A stretch of 64,000 nucleotides of DNA from Hyphomicrobiaceae bacterium (GCA_022844275.1 JALHMB010000002.1:186001-250000), one strand, 5' to 3'. Numbered from the stretch's first letter, positions 8,567-18,245 are shown. The notes: generated by a model from the sequence alone, not told the origin. A program made the numbers and translations.

Positions 8567-9628
8567 TCAGTGCGCGGGCGCGGTCGGCAGCTCGAGAATG
8601 GCGCGCCAGCGGCCGTCAAAGCCGTGGGCCGTGTGCAGGTGCGTGCCGAGCAGCGTGACGAGCGTGCGGGCAACGGCAATCTGAAGAGCAGCCGGCCCGC
8701 GGTCGGCACCGCAGTCGACGCGGCCGGCGGTGCGCACACCGGCCTCAGGGTTGCCATGGGTGAGCGTGAGCATCAGCTCGACCATGCCCGATGCCGGCGT
8801 GAGCTCGACGTGGATGCCGGCGCCGGTATCGGCCATGGCGAGCGCGCCGTCGATAATGCGGGCAATGGCGTGGTGGAGGGCGGTCGCTTCCGCGAGCACG
8901 GCCCGATCCGTGCGCGATTGCCAGCTCAGAGCTACGTCCTTCGCCGCAGCCGCGGGCCCAGCCTGGCGGAGGGCATCACGCACGGCGCTCTCGATGTCGA
9001 CCGGCTGGTGGCTCGCGAATGCGGCAGCGGCGACCGCGCCCGTGAGGGTCAGCATGTCCTCGCTCGCGCGCAGCAGGTTCTGGCCGCCTTCGAGGATGTG
9101 AATGGCGCTGTCGCGGTAGCAGGGGGCGCCGACGGGGCCGAGGATCTCGTGTCGGATGGCCTCCGCATTGCCGAGAATGGCGTTGAGGGGTGTGCGCAAC
9201 TCGTGGCTCATCATGGCGAGGAGCCCGGAGACTTCGCGGCGGACACCGTCGAGGCTCGGCGCGCCGGACGTCGCGAAGCCGGTCATGCCGAGAGCAGGGC
9301 GGGAGGCGATCTCGGAGCGCGCGGGGCGTGCGAGCGGGGCGGGACTCTCGGCGGCGCGCAGCATGAGCATGAGGGCAACGGCGGCAGCACTGAGGCAGAT
9401 GCCGGCGCCGGCAAGTGGGCCGATACTGTCACCGACGGCCATGGTGAAGGCCACGGCCAGAGCGAGATGGCCGAGGGCGAGCGCCGCGTGGAGGTTTCGA
9501 TCGAGGAGGATGTGGCGGAGATCGATGTGGTGGCCGAGAACGGCATCCCTGATCTGGCTGGTGCCGGCGAATACCTCCCGCCGAACCAATGAAATCGCCC
9601 GCACCATCGTCGCCCCCGTCCTGCGCAT
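8567..9628 (-). CDS. Degenerate membrane-associated histidine kinase-like protein
   Basis: A 353-residue protein with two hydrophobic segments (about residues 46-64 and 70-90), a linker, and a clear HisKA phosphoacceptor box, LLAMMSHELRTPLNAILG, with His at residue 142. The following region has the length of a HATPase domain, but the N box reads IIDGALAMA instead of carrying the invariant Asn, and no D-x-G-x-G loop is visible. The protein may therefore be a pseudokinase or phosphatase-type sensor. Translation could also begin at the ATG seven codons in (9607). No response regulator is adjacent. Confidence 0.75.
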   Translation of the reverse strand: MRRTGATMVRAISLVRREVFAGTSQIRDAVLGHHIDLRHILLDRNLHAALALGHLALAVAFTMAVGDSIGPLAGAGICLSAAAVALMLMLRAAESPAPLARPARSEIASRPALGMTGFATSGAPSLDGVRREVSGLLAMMSHELRTPLNAILGNAEAIRHEILGPVGAPCYRDSAIHILEGGQNLLRASEDMLTLTGAVAAAAFASHQPVDIESAVRDALRQAGPAAAAKDVALSWQSRTDRAVLAEATALHHAIARIIDGALAMADTGAGIHVELTPASGMVELMLTLTHGNPEAGVRTAGRVDCGADRGPAALQIAVARTLVTLLGTHLHTAHGFDGRWRAILELPTAPAH

Positions 9629-9759
9629 TCCACCAATGAACCGGGGCCCCCAAGCGCCCGAATCACATGGACATTATGGCCACGTGATTCGCGATATGTC
9701 GAGTTTAATGGTTTGGTAATACTTGCAGATCGCAGGCGATCTAATGAATTACCTAAGTA

Positions 9760-12405
9760 TTACTCGAGCATCTTCGAGACGATCTCATGTACATCATTAG
9801 AGAGCTCGGGCGTAGATGCAATCTTCTCCAGGGCGCGCAAGGCCAAGCGTTTTCTGCCACTTTCAAGGGCGCGCCAGCTTCGGAACGCGCCGAGCACGCG
9901 TGCGGCCACCTGCGGGTTGATCTTGTCAAGTTCGACGACGCGCTCGGCGATGAAAGCATATCCCTTGCCATCAGGCCGGTTGAACTGCAGTGGATTGCCG
10001 CCGGCGAAGGTGCCGATGAGCGAATAGACCTTGTTCGGCGTGCGTATCGAAAACAGCGGATGCTTCATGAGCTGCTTCACGGTGCCGAGCGTGGAGGCAA
10101 GCGGGGAAGTCGCCTGCAAGCCGAACCAGCTCAGGATGACGAGATGCTCGTTCTTCCAGCGCGCATAGAAGCGATCGAGAGCTTCGCCGCGCTCGGGCAC
10201 GTTCAACGTCGACAGAATGGAGAGCGCGCCGATCTCGTCAGTCGCATTGCGCGCCTCGTTGAAGTGGTGCGCGGCCCGCGCGATGTCGGCGGGCTGCCCG
10301 CGTGCGGCAAGCAGACCGAGCGCGCCGAGGCGCATGGCGCGAATGCCGGCGCTCTTGGCATCGGGCGAATAGCGCCGACCTGCATCGTTGCTCTCGTAGA
10401 TCTCGACGAGGCGCTCGCCGAGCTCGGTGCCAATGGCCTTGCGCAGCCAGCGGCGTGCGCGATGCACGAGCGTCGGATCGACATCACGCGCGAGCACGCG
10501 GGCAATGTCACTCTCGCTCGGAACCGCCAGCACCTGCGCGATATAGGCAGGCTCGAGGCTCTCGTCGGCAAGTACGGCTGAAAGCGCGCCGCAGTAGGCG
10601 CTGGGTCGCGTCGGTCTCTGTCCCTTGCGCAGGGTTTTGACGGCACCGACGAGCAGGCGCAAGGCATAGTCCTGCGAGGCCTGCCAGCGATTGAAGCCAT
10701 CACTGTCGTGCGTCATGAGAAACTCGAGCTGGCGCTCGTTGTGGCTCACCGTCAGATTGACTGGGGCGGAGAACTCGCGCAGCAGAGATGCCGTGGGCTT
10801 CGACGGCACATCACGGAAGGTCCAGCGCTCGGTACGCTTGGTCATCTCGAGCACGCCGTCCGCCACCTCGCGGCCATTGGCGAGCTTGAGCGGCAGCTCC
10901 TGGCCATTCGCGCCGAGGAGGCCGATTTTCAGCGGCAGCAGCACCGCTTTCTTCTTTGTCATGCCGGGCGAGGGGCCGTGCACCTGCTCGACGTCGAGCG
11001 TCGCAGTCTTCGCACGGGCATCGTACTTCAGGCTCGCGACGAGCTCCGGCGTGCCGGGCTGGTTGTACCAGTTCATGAACTGGTCGAGATCGCGCCCGCT
11101 TACGTCGGCGAAGCACTGCAGGAACTGCTCGACGGTCGCCGCCTCGCCGTCATGGCGCTCGAAGTAGAGATCCATGCCCTCGCGGAATGTCTCGCGCCCG
11201 AGCAGTGTCGCGATCATGCGCACGAGCTCGGCGCCCTTTTCATAGACGGTTGCCGTATAGAAGTTGTTGATCTCGATGTAGCTCGCTGGCCGCACGGGAT
11301 GTGCGAGTGGTCCTGCATCCTCCGGGAACTGGCGCGCCTTGAGCTGGCGCACGTCGCCAATGCGCTGCACGGTGCGCGAGCGCGTGTCGGCCGTGAATTC
11401 CTGGTCGCGATAGACGGTCAGGCCTTCTTTCAGGCAGAGCTGGAACCAGTCGCGGCAGGTAATGCGGTTGCCAGTCCAGTTGTGGAAGTATTCGTGTGCG
11501 ATGACGCGCTCGATATCCGCGTAGGAACCATCGGTCGTCGTCTCGGGTTTGGCGAGCACGAGGCGGTCGTTGAAAATATTGAGACCCTTGTTCTCCATCG
11601 CGCCCATGTTGAAGTCGGACACGGCGACGATATTGAATACGTCGAGATCGTACTCACGGCCGAAGCGTTCTTCGTCCCAGGTCATGGAGCGCTTGAGTGC
11701 ATCCATGGCCCAGGCGCAACGATCCTCCTTGCCGGGCTCGACGTAGATGCCGAGATCGACCTTGCGGCCCGACATGGTCTTGAAGGTGTCCTTGTGCACG
11801 GCGAGCTTGCCACCGACCAGCGCGAAGAGATAGGCGGGCTTGGGGTGCGGGTCGTGCCAGATGGCGAAGTGGCGGCCGCCGGTGAGCTTGCCCTGCTTGA
11901 TGAGGTTGCCGTTCGAGAGCAAGACGGGCGCGGCATCGCGATCCGCCTCTATGCGCGTCGTGTAGGTCGCGAGCACGTCCGGGCGATCGAGATAGTATGT
12001 GATGCGGCGGAAGCCCTCGGCCTCGCATTGCGTGCAGTAGATCTGCCGCGAGCGGTAGAGGCCGCTGAGCGCCGTGTTCGCTTCGGGATTGCAGAACGTC
12101 TCGATGTGAAGCTTGAACGGGCGGTCCGGCACGCGCGCGATCGTCAGCGACTTCGGCGTCACCTTGTAGGCCGATGCATCGAGCACCTTGCCGTCGAGCT
12201 CGACGGTGTTCAGCTCCAGCATCTCGCCGTCGAGGGTGAGAGGACTGCCCGCTTTGCGCACCTCGGGATTGGGACGCAGGCTCATGGTCGCACTGACGCG
12301 TGTGCGCGCCGGATCGAGCGCGACATCGAGTTCTACCGCGTCGATCAGGTAGGGCGGCGGCGAGTAGTTCTTGAGCAGGATCGGCTGCGGCTTCTGAGGC
12401 TTCAT
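9760..12405 (-). CDS. pepN: Aminopeptidase N (M1 family metallopeptidase)
   Basis: An 881-residue cytoplasmic zinc aminopeptidase that removes N-terminal residues from peptides. The N-terminal beta domain starts with NYSPPPYLIDAVELDVALD; the exopeptidase motif GAMENKGLN and the zinc motif HEYFHNW, with its downstream Glu ligand in the LKEGLTVYRDQEF segment, are intact. The DUF3458-type C-terminal domains complete the bacterial PepN architecture. I prefer the ATG at 12405; a GTG at 12429 in frame lacks a ribosome binding site. A long open frame on the opposite strand is a shadow. The gene is divergent from the enoyl-CoA hydratase-type gene. Confidence 0.95.
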   Translation of the reverse strand: MKPQKPQPILLKNYSPPPYLIDAVELDVALDPARTRVSATMSLRPNPEVRKAGSPLTLDGEMLELNTVELDGKVLDASAYKVTPKSLTIARVPDRPFKLHIETFCNPEANTALSGLYRSRQIYCTQCEAEGFRRITYYLDRPDVLATYTTRIEADRDAAPVLLSNGNLIKQGKLTGGRHFAIWHDPHPKPAYLFALVGGKLAVHKDTFKTMSGRKVDLGIYVEPGKEDRCAWAMDALKRSMTWDEERFGREYDLDVFNIVAVSDFNMGAMENKGLNIFNDRLVLAKPETTTDGSYADIERVIAHEYFHNWTGNRITCRDWFQLCLKEGLTVYRDQEFTADTRSRTVQRIGDVRQLKARQFPEDAGPLAHPVRPASYIEINNFYTATVYEKGAELVRMIATLLGRETFREGMDLYFERHDGEAATVEQFLQCFADVSGRDLDQFMNWYNQPGTPELVASLKYDARAKTATLDVEQVHGPSPGMTKKKAVLLPLKIGLLGANGQELPLKLANGREVADGVLEMTKRTERWTFRDVPSKPTASLLREFSAPVNLTVSHNERQLEFLMTHDSDGFNRWQASQDYALRLLVGAVKTLRKGQRPTRPSAYCGALSAVLADESLEPAYIAQVLAVPSESDIARVLARDVDPTLVHRARRWLRKAIGTELGERLVEIYESNDAGRRYSPDAKSAGIRAMRLGALGLLAARGQPADIARAAHHFNEARNATDEIGALSILSTLNVPERGEALDRFYARWKNEHLVILSWFGLQATSPLASTLGTVKQLMKHPLFSIRTPNKVYSLIGTFAGGNPLQFNRPDGKGYAFIAERVVELDKINPQVAARVLGAFRSWRALESGRKRLALRALEKIASTPELSNDVHEIVSKMLE

Positions 12406-12590
12406 ATTTGGAATTCCGTTTCTGGGCACGGGCGTGCGCTAGGTCTATTTTGGGGCCTTCTCGTGGCCCGGCCAACCGGATTCCATGACGGGCGCCCGCG
12501 GTTGCGTGTTTCGCGCCTGCCGCCTACACCTTGCACACTGCACCACATGCGAGAAAAACGCCCCGAAGAAATGCCCCGAGGAACCTGCAC

Positions 12591-13400
12591 ATGACCGAGC
12601 GCTATGCCCACTACAAGGCTCTGAAGTTCGCGCGCCCGCGCCCGCGCGTGCTCGAAGTCATCATGTCCAATCCGGGCAAGCTCAACGCGCTCGATGCGAC
12701 CGGGCACCGCGAGATCGGGGAAATCTGGCGCGATGTCGACCGCGATCCCGATACGTCGGTTGCGGTCCTGCGCGGCGAGGGTGGCGTGTTCTCGGCTGGT
12801 GGCGACCTCTCGATGATCAAGGACATGCACGAGAGCTGGGAAGTGCGCACGCGAATTTGGCGCGAAGCGAGCGATCTCGTCTACAACGTCATCAACTGCT
12901 CGAAGCCGGTCGTGTCTGCGATCGAGGGACCGTGCGTCGGAGCAGGTCTCGCAGCGGCCATGCTCTCGGATATCACGGTCGCGGGGCGCAAGGCGCGCAT
13001 CATCGACGGGCACGTGCGGCTCGGCGTGGCGGCTGGCGATCACGCAGCGATCATCTGGCCGTTGCTCGTCGGCATGGCCAAGGCCAAGTACTACCTCTTG
13101 CTGAACGATCCGCTTACGGGCGAGGAAGCCGAGCGCATTGGCCTCGTGTCGCTCGTCGCCGATGACGACAAGGTCGTCGAGACGGCACTCAATGTCGCCG
13201 AGCGTCTCGTTGCCATGCCACCGGGCGCCGTCCGCTGGACGAAGCACGCGCTCAACAACTGGCTGCGTATGGCGGGGCCGACATTTGATGCCTCGCTCGC
13301 CATGGAGTTCATGGGCTTCTCCGGCCCAGAGGTGAAAGAGGGCATGACCGCGCTCATGGAGAAGCGGCGCCCGAAGTTCGATCCCATGGATCCGTTTTGA
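12591..13400 (+). CDS. Enoyl-CoA hydratase/isomerase (crotonase) family protein
   Basis: A 269-residue crotonase-fold protein. The CoA-binding oxyanion elements are visible as [22 protein letters not shown] and [18 protein letters not shown], followed by [12 protein letters not shown] where catalytic acids usually lie. The C-terminal [18 protein letters not shown] is typical of the family. Members hydrate or isomerise CoA thioesters in fatty or aromatic acid catabolism; the exact substrate cannot be read. The ATG at 12591 has a GAGGAA ribosome binding site; the open frame upstream is not family-like. It stands alone on the plus strand, divergent from pepN. Confidence 0.88.
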   Translation: MTERYAHYKALKFARPRPRVLEVIMSNPGKLNALDATGHREIGEIWRDVDRDPDTSVAVLRGEGGVFSAGGDLSMIKDMHESWEVRTRIWREASDLVYNVINCSKPVVSAIEGPCVGAGLAAAMLSDITVAGRKARIIDGHVRLGVAAGDHAAIIWPLLVGMAKAKYYLLLNDPLTGEEAERIGLVSLVADDDKVVETALNVAERLVAMPPGAVRWTKHALNNWLRMAGPTFDASLAMEFMGFSGPEVKEGMTALMEKRRPKFDPMDPF

Positions 13401-13449
13401 TGGCGCGGTTTGGCTGACCAGTTTCCTCAGATGCAAAAGCGGTCTTTCC

Positions 13450-13463
13450 CCCTTGTGGGGGAT
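13450..13463. repeat. Short inverted repeat after the crotonase gene
   Basis: Arms CCCCC and GGGGG flank a TTGT loop about 50 bases after the crotonase stop. The surroundings resemble the short dispersed palindromes common in alphaproteobacterial intergenic DNA. It could help terminate the crotonase transcript, but there is no clear T-tract, so the call is weak. Confidence 0.35.
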
Positions 13464-13548
13464 GTTGGGCAGGGAGGATTGCAGAATATCGGCGGCAGGA
13501 ATTCCCACCATCGCTCGTAAATTGAAGACCGCGCGGGTTGGTATTGTA

Positions 13549-13644
13549 CCGCTCGTTGTGGTCAATCCCGCCCAGGTGCGCGTCTTCGCCAAAGCGATCG
13601 GTCGGCGCGCCAAGAGCGATCCGATCGATGCCGCCGTCATCGCG
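13549..13644 (+). pseudogene. IS110-type transposase relic (N-terminal fragment)
   Basis: About 32 codons read VVVNPAQVRVFAKAIG followed by RRAKSDPIDAAVIA. This is the hallmark of the RuvC-like DEDD domain of IS110-family transposases, where an N-P-x-Q-V-R segment precedes a K-T/S-D-x-I-D-A motif with catalytic Asp residues. Similarity stops on both sides: no upstream start region with a ribosome site and no downstream C-terminal (Ser-containing) domain. It is a decayed fragment of an insertion event between the crotonase gene and the dipeptide epimerase gene. No terminal repeats or target duplication could be recognised. Confidence 0.75.
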
Positions 13645-13691
13645 GGGGGTACAGCGCGGCAGCCCTGTTCGTGCCTAAGGCACGATCGCGA

Positions 13692-14669
13692 TCATCCCCA
13701 CAACTCAGGTGTCGGTGCCCGCACGCGCGAGCCAGGATACATAAGCCCGTGCGGACGATCCTTCGCGAGCAGCAGCGGTCCGTCGAGGTCGGCCCAGTCA
13801 GCGGACTGCGCGACGAGTGTCGCCGGTGCCATGGCAAGCGATGTCGCGAGCATGCAGCCGACCATGATCTTGAAGCCAAGGCGTTTCGCTTCGGCTGACA
13901 TCGCGAGTGCGCCGGTCAATCCGCCGGTCTTATCGAGCTTGATGTTGACGGCATCGTAGCGATCGCGAAGCGCGGCGAGCCCGTCGATGGTATGGGCGGA
14001 CTCATCGGCACAGATGGGTACCCGACGCTGCACAGTCGCGAGTGCGCCGTCATCGCCGGCGGGCAGGGGTTGTTCGATCAACTCGAAGCGCGCCTCGGCA
14101 GCGACGGCGAGCAGGTGCTCCAACTCGTCAGGATGCCAGGCTTCATTCGCATCGGCGACGAGGCGGGCGTCCGGCCGTGCGGCGCGGATGGCGCGCATGC
14201 GGTCGGCGTCTAGGGTGCCACCGCCGAGCTTGATCTTGAGCAGAGCGTGATGGTGCGCCTCTCGCGCCCGCCCGGCCATGACACCGGGCGTGTTGAGGCT
14301 CAGCGTATAGCAGGTCAGAGGTGGCTGGTACGGTCCGAGCCCGGCCAGTTCCCACGCGCGGCGCCCAGCCTGCTTGGCTTCGAGATCCCAAAGCGCACAG
14401 TCGATCGCATTGCGGGCGGCGCCGGGCGAGAGAGCGAGGGCCAACGCGTCACGCGATGCAATGCTGCCGATACGCTCGATTGCCGCGATGGTGCCGTCGA
14501 CGGTCTCGCCATAGCGCGCATAGGGCACGCATTCGCCGCGCCCCGCGACGCCGTCTCGCCGCGCTTCAACGACCACGACGACAGCTTCCGTACGAGAACC
14601 GCGCGAGATCGTGAAATCGCCGGCAATGGGCCAGCGCTCGACGGTTGCACTAAGCACCGCGGGGCGCAC
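13692..14669 (-). CDS. Dipeptide epimerase (L-Ala-D/L-Glu epimerase type, enolase superfamily)
   Basis: A 325-residue enolase-superfamily enzyme of the muconate-lactonizing subgroup. It has the capping N-terminal domain and the barrel motifs in order: LLKIKLGGG (K-x-K catalytic Lys), LVADANEAW (first metal Asp), LIEQPLP (Glu), ICADES (Asp) and NIKLDKTGGL with the opposite-face Lys. This set is typical of L-Ala-D/L-Glu epimerases that recycle murein peptides. It starts 2 bases after the CitE-like gene stop in the same direction, so the two are co-transcribed. Substrate assignment is by motif and not certain. Confidence 0.88.
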   Translation of the reverse strand: MRPAVLSATVERWPIAGDFTISRGSRTEAVVVVVEARRDGVAGRGECVPYARYGETVDGTIAAIERIGSIASRDALALALSPGAARNAIDCALWDLEAKQAGRRAWELAGLGPYQPPLTCYTLSLNTPGVMAGRAREAHHHALLKIKLGGGTLDADRMRAIRAARPDARLVADANEAWHPDELEHLLAVAAEARFELIEQPLPAGDDGALATVQRRVPICADESAHTIDGLAALRDRYDAVNIKLDKTGGLTGALAMSAEAKRLGFKIMVGCMLATSLAMAPATLVAQSADWADLDGPLLLAKDRPHGLMYPGSRVRAPTPELWG

Positions 14670-14671
14670 GC

Positions 14672-15550
14672 CTAGCCTCGCGCCGAGATTGCATCGGCGA
14701 TGGCGACGGTGCGCCGCGCGATGTCCGCGTGCAGCAATTCGACCATGCGGCCCTCGAGATTGATCACGCCCTTACCCTTGTTCTCGGGCTGGTCGAAGGC
14801 GGCGATGATCTTGCGCGCGAACTCGACCTCGGCCGCGGGTGGCGAGAAGACCTCGTTTGCAAGCGCGATCTGGTCGGGATGGATGAGCGTCTTGCCGTCG
14901 AAGCCGAGCTGTCGGCCCTGACGGCACTCCTTGGTGTAGCCTTCCATGTCGCGGAAGTTGTTGTAGACGCCGTCGAGGATAGTGAGGCCGTGCGCGCGCG
15001 CTGCTGTGAGCGCGGCGGACAGCCAGTAGAGGGCGGACGTGCGCTCGGCATCGAGCACGGCGCCGGTCTCCTTGATGAGGTCATTGAGGCCGAGCACCAG
15101 CACGGCGAGGCGCGAGCCCGCGTGATGCGCTGCGCCTGCAATCTCATGTGCTTTCAGAATGGCGATGGGCGTCTCGATCATGGCCCAGAGCTGCATACTC
15201 TCGCCGGCGCCTGCCTGACGCATGGCAGACGACGCGCGCGCGATGTCGTCGCTGCTTGCGGCTTTGGGTATAAGGACCGCATCCGGTCCCGCTGCGACGG
15301 CGGCTTTGAGATCATCTGCGCCCCAGGGCGAGTCGAGACCATTGATGCGGATGACGATCTCGCGCGTACCGTAGCCGCCGGCCTTGACCGCATCCGTCAC
15401 CTGCGTGCGCGCTTGCGCCTTCGCGTCTGGCGCGACGGCATCCTCGAGGTCGAGGATGAGCGCATCGGCCGGCAGGCTCTTGGCTTTTTCGAGGGCGCGG
15501 ACATTTGCGCCCGGCATATAGAGGACGCTGCGGCGCGGACGCACGGTCAT
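14672..15550 (-). CDS. HpcH/HpaI aldolase / citrate lyase beta-like CoA ester lyase
   Basis: A 292-residue TIM-barrel protein of the CitE/malyl-CoA lyase family. Motifs are RRSVLYMPG, LILDLEDAVAPDAK (metal-binding acids), IVIRINGLDSPWG, LWAMIETPIAIL (second metal Glu) and GKTLIHPDQIALANEVF. Such enzymes cleave or form (3S)-malyl-CoA, citramalyl-CoA or related beta-hydroxyacyl-CoA esters using Mg. The ATG at 15550 is followed directly by family similarity, whereas the frame upstream (to 15733) is not. It lies just ahead of the dipeptide epimerase gene, with no obvious metabolic link. Confidence 0.87.
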   Translation of the reverse strand: MTVRPRRSVLYMPGANVRALEKAKSLPADALILDLEDAVAPDAKAQARTQVTDAVKAGGYGTREIVIRINGLDSPWGADDLKAAVAAGPDAVLIPKAASSDDIARASSAMRQAGAGESMQLWAMIETPIAILKAHEIAGAAHHAGSRLAVLVLGLNDLIKETGAVLDAERTSALYWLSAALTAARAHGLTILDGVYNNFRDMEGYTKECRQGRQLGFDGKTLIHPDQIALANEVFSPPAAEVEFARKIIAAFDQPENKGKGVINLEGRMVELLHADIARRTVAIADAISARG

Positions 15551-15762
15551 GGCGGTCTCCGAGGCTCTTGGGTCCTGCTTGTTATCGCGCGCGTTCTCCA
15601 CACGCGCAACGGCCGTCACTGGCGCCGCATTGAGCGCTCGACTATGAGGTGAATGGATTTCGTGCTGCGGACTGATCAAAGTGTGGCGCGACGTTGCACC
15701 ACGGAGAGGTGTGGCGCCTCCAGGCGTATGCACCAGATTCCCACCATGAAGGCTATGCGCGG

Positions 15763-16680
15763 ATGAGCGTCTATCTCCCGATTGCAGAGCTCGCCATCGA
15801 CCTGCGCGTGCTGATCGTGCTCGGTCTGGTGGTGGGCTTTCTGTCGGGCTTGTTTGGTATCGGCGGCGGCTTCATCACGACGCCCTTCCTGATCTTCCTC
15901 GGCGTCCCGCCGGCCATCGCGGTCGGCACGGGGGCGAGCCAGGTCGTCGCATCGTCCGTCTCGGGGGCCATCGCGCACTGGCAACGCGGCAATGTCGATC
16001 TCAGGATGGGGCTTCTGCTCATAGCCGGCGGTGTCGTCGGTGCTACGACGGGCGTGATGTTCCAGCGGCTTCTCAAGGCCGCAGGTCAGCTCGATTTTTT
16101 CATCTCCATGGCCTACGTCGTTCTGCTCGGTACGGTCGGCGCGCTCATGCTCGTCGAGAGCGTCCGCACCATGCGCCCGAAGCCAGGACCAATGAAGACC
16201 ACGAGCCGCCGCGGCGGTCAGCACGTGTGGGTGCAGCGTCTGCCGCTGAAGGTACGCTTCCGGATCGCGAAGCTCTATATCAGTGCGGTTCCCGTCGTCC
16301 TCATCGGCACGGTCATAGGCTGGCTCACGGCCATCATGGGCGTTGGCGGCGGCTTCATGCTTGTGCCGGCGTTGATCTACATGCTGCGCGTGCCGACCCG
16401 CGTCGTCATCGGGACGTCGCAGTTCCAGGTCGTCTTCATCACGGCGTTCGCGACCTTGCTGCAGGCCACGACGAATTTCACGGTCGATCTTCTGCTGGCG
16501 GCCCCGCTCATGATTGCCGGCGTTTTCGGTGCGCAGTACGGCGTACGCGCCGGCCAGAATCTCAAGGCCGAGCAGCTTAGAGCGCTTCTAGCCATTCTCG
16601 TGCTTCTCGTGGCCATTCGATTGGCCTTCGGGCTGGTCATCGTCCCCGAGGAGCTATATGAACTCGACGACCGTCCGTAG
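15763..16680 (+). CDS. TauE/SafE family sulfite/sulfonate exporter
   Basis: A 305-residue inner-membrane protein with about eight hydrophobic segments. It is built as two related halves each containing the family signature GIGGGFITTPFLI or GVGGGFMLVPALIYML. TauE/SafE proteins are thought to export sulfite, sulfoacetate or other small anions formed during sulfonate breakdown. A basic cytoplasmic loop joins the halves near residue 145. The chosen ATG at 15763 removes 23 upstream residues without similarity. No sulfur gene is adjacent, so the substrate is unknown. Confidence 0.87.
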   Translation: MSVYLPIAELAIDLRVLIVLGLVVGFLSGLFGIGGGFITTPFLIFLGVPPAIAVGTGASQVVASSVSGAIAHWQRGNVDLRMGLLLIAGGVVGATTGVMFQRLLKAAGQLDFFISMAYVVLLGTVGALMLVESVRTMRPKPGPMKTTSRRGGQHVWVQRLPLKVRFRIAKLYISAVPVVLIGTVIGWLTAIMGVGGGFMLVPALIYMLRVPTRVVIGTSQFQVVFITAFATLLQATTNFTVDLLLAAPLMIAGVFGAQYGVRAGQNLKAEQLRALLAILVLLVAIRLAFGLVIVPEELYELDDRP

Positions 16681-16808
16681 GTGGCCGAGCCCGTACGGTC
16701 AGGTCTGACTTGCGCTGCCCGCCGTCCAGGATCGGGAAACTCCTTGCGTGAAACCACTCCGAACCGCTATGTCAGGCTGGATATATCGCGTTGCCTGAAG
16801 GAGCCATC

Positions 16809-18245
16809 ATGACCGCTTACGAAACGCTCAATCACTACATCGACGGACAGTGGGTGCAGCCGACCTCGGGCAAGTCGCAGGAGGTCATGAACCCCGCGAA
16901 AAACACCCCGCTCGCTACGCTCGGCTATGCCGGTCGCCCAGACCTCGACAAAGCCATCAAGGCTGCCGAGAAGGGCTTCGCCACATGGCGCAAGGTCTCC
17001 TCGTTCGAGCGTTCGGGCATCTTGCGCAAGGCGGCGAACCTCGTGCGCGAGCGCGCCGACGACATCGCCCGTGTGCTCACCATGGAGCAGGGCAAGGTCC
17101 TCGCCGAGGCCAAGATGGAGGTGATCTCCGGCGCCGATGTCATCGACTGGTTCGCCGAGGAAGGCCGCCGCGCCTATGGCCGCATCATTCCGGCTCGCGC
17201 CGACGGCGTGCGCAACATGATCATCCAGGAGCCGATCGGTGTTACGGCCGGCTTCGCGCCGTGGAACTTCCCCGTCACGCAGGCCGTGCGCAAGATCGCG
17301 GCGGCGCTGGCGGCCGGTTGCTCGATCATCCTGAAGTGCCCCGAGGAGACGCCCGGCTCGCCGATCGGTCTCGTGCGCTGCTTCCATGATGCAGGCGTGC
17401 CGGCGGGCGTGCTCAATCTCGTCTATGGCGTGCCGGCCGAGATCTCCGAGTACCTGATCCCCCATCCGAGCATCCGCAAGATCTCGTTCACAGGCTCGGT
17501 GCCGGTCGGCAAGCATCTTGCCTCGCTCGCTGGTCTGCATATGAAGCGCGCGACCATGGAACTCGGCGGTCACTCGCCAGTCATGATCTTCGACGACGTC
17601 GACACCGACCAGGTCGCGACGCTGACTGCCGGCCTCAAGTACCGCAATGCCGGTCAGGTCTGCATCTCGCCGACGCGCTTCTTCGTGCACGAGAAGGCCT
17701 ACGACAAGTTCGTCGGCAAGTTCATCGATCTCGCCAAAGGCATCAAGGTCGGTGACGGCCTCGAGCCCGACAGCAAGATGGGCGCGCTCGCCAATCCGCG
17801 CCGCGTCAATGCCATGCAGTCGCTCATCGCCGACGTGCAGGAGAAGGGCGGCAAGGTCGCGACGGGCGGCAGCCGCATCGGCAACCAGGGCAACTTCTTC
17901 GAGCCGACGGTCGTCACCGACGTGCCGAAGAGCGCGCGCATCCTCTCCGAGGAGCCGTTCGGTCCGGTCGCTGTCATGATCCGCTTCAAGGACACGGATG
18001 AGATGATCAAGGAGGCGAACAGCCTTCCCTTCGGTCTCGCGAGCTATGCCTTCACGCACGATGCCAAGACGGCGACCAAGCTCACCGACAACATCGAAGC
18101 CGGCATGCTCACGATCAACCACCAGGGCCTCGCCCTTCCCGAGATGCCCTTCGGCGGCGTCAAGGACTCAGGCTACGGCCACGAGGGTGGAGCCGAGGGC
18201 CTGCAGGTCTACATGGTGCAGAAGATCGTCAGCCAGCTCGGCTGA
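16809..18245 (+). CDS. NAD(P)-dependent succinate-semialdehyde dehydrogenase family aldehyde dehydrogenase
   Basis: A 478-residue aldehyde dehydrogenase closest in pattern to GabD-like succinate-semialdehyde dehydrogenases. FAPWNFPVTQAVRKIAAALA carries the catalytic Asn, ISFTGSVPVGKHLA is the cofactor loop, MELGGHSPVMI has the general-base Glu and NAGQVCISPTRFFV the catalytic Cys. The C-terminal LPEMPFGGVKDSGYGHEGG is typical. The enzyme oxidises an aldehyde to its acid in the cytoplasm; succinate semialdehyde is the best guess. The GAAGGAG ribosome site upstream fixes the ATG at 16809. A strong hairpin follows the stop codon. Confidence 0.9.
   Translation: MTAYETLNHYIDGQWVQPTSGKSQEVMNPAKNTPLATLGYAGRPDLDKAIKAAEKGFATWRKVSSFERSGILRKAANLVRERADDIARVLTMEQGKVLAEAKMEVISGADVIDWFAEEGRRAYGRIIPARADGVRNMIIQEPIGVTAGFAPWNFPVTQAVRKIAAALAAGCSIILKCPEETPGSPIGLVRCFHDAGVPAGVLNLVYGVPAEISEYLIPHPSIRKISFTGSVPVGKHLASLAGLHMKRATMELGGHSPVMIFDDVDTDQVATLTAGLKYRNAGQVCISPTRFFVHEKAYDKFVGKFIDLAKGIKVGDGLEPDSKMGALANPRRVNAMQSLIADVQEKGGKVATGGSRIGNQGNFFEPTVVTDVPKSARILSEEPFGPVAVMIRFKDTDEMIKEANSLPFGLASYAFTHDAKTATKLTDNIEAGMLTINHQGLALPEMPFGGVKDSGYGHEGGAEGLQVYMVQKIVSQLG

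Noticed and set aside
10708-12594. Plus-strand open frame (628 codons) opposite pepN
   Set aside because: PepN motifs on the minus strand are intact; the plus frame is a shadow with no recognisable domain.
12402-13640. Minus-strand open frame opposite the crotonase gene and IS110 relic
   Set aside because: No domain, no start signal, and it spans two unrelated plus-strand features.
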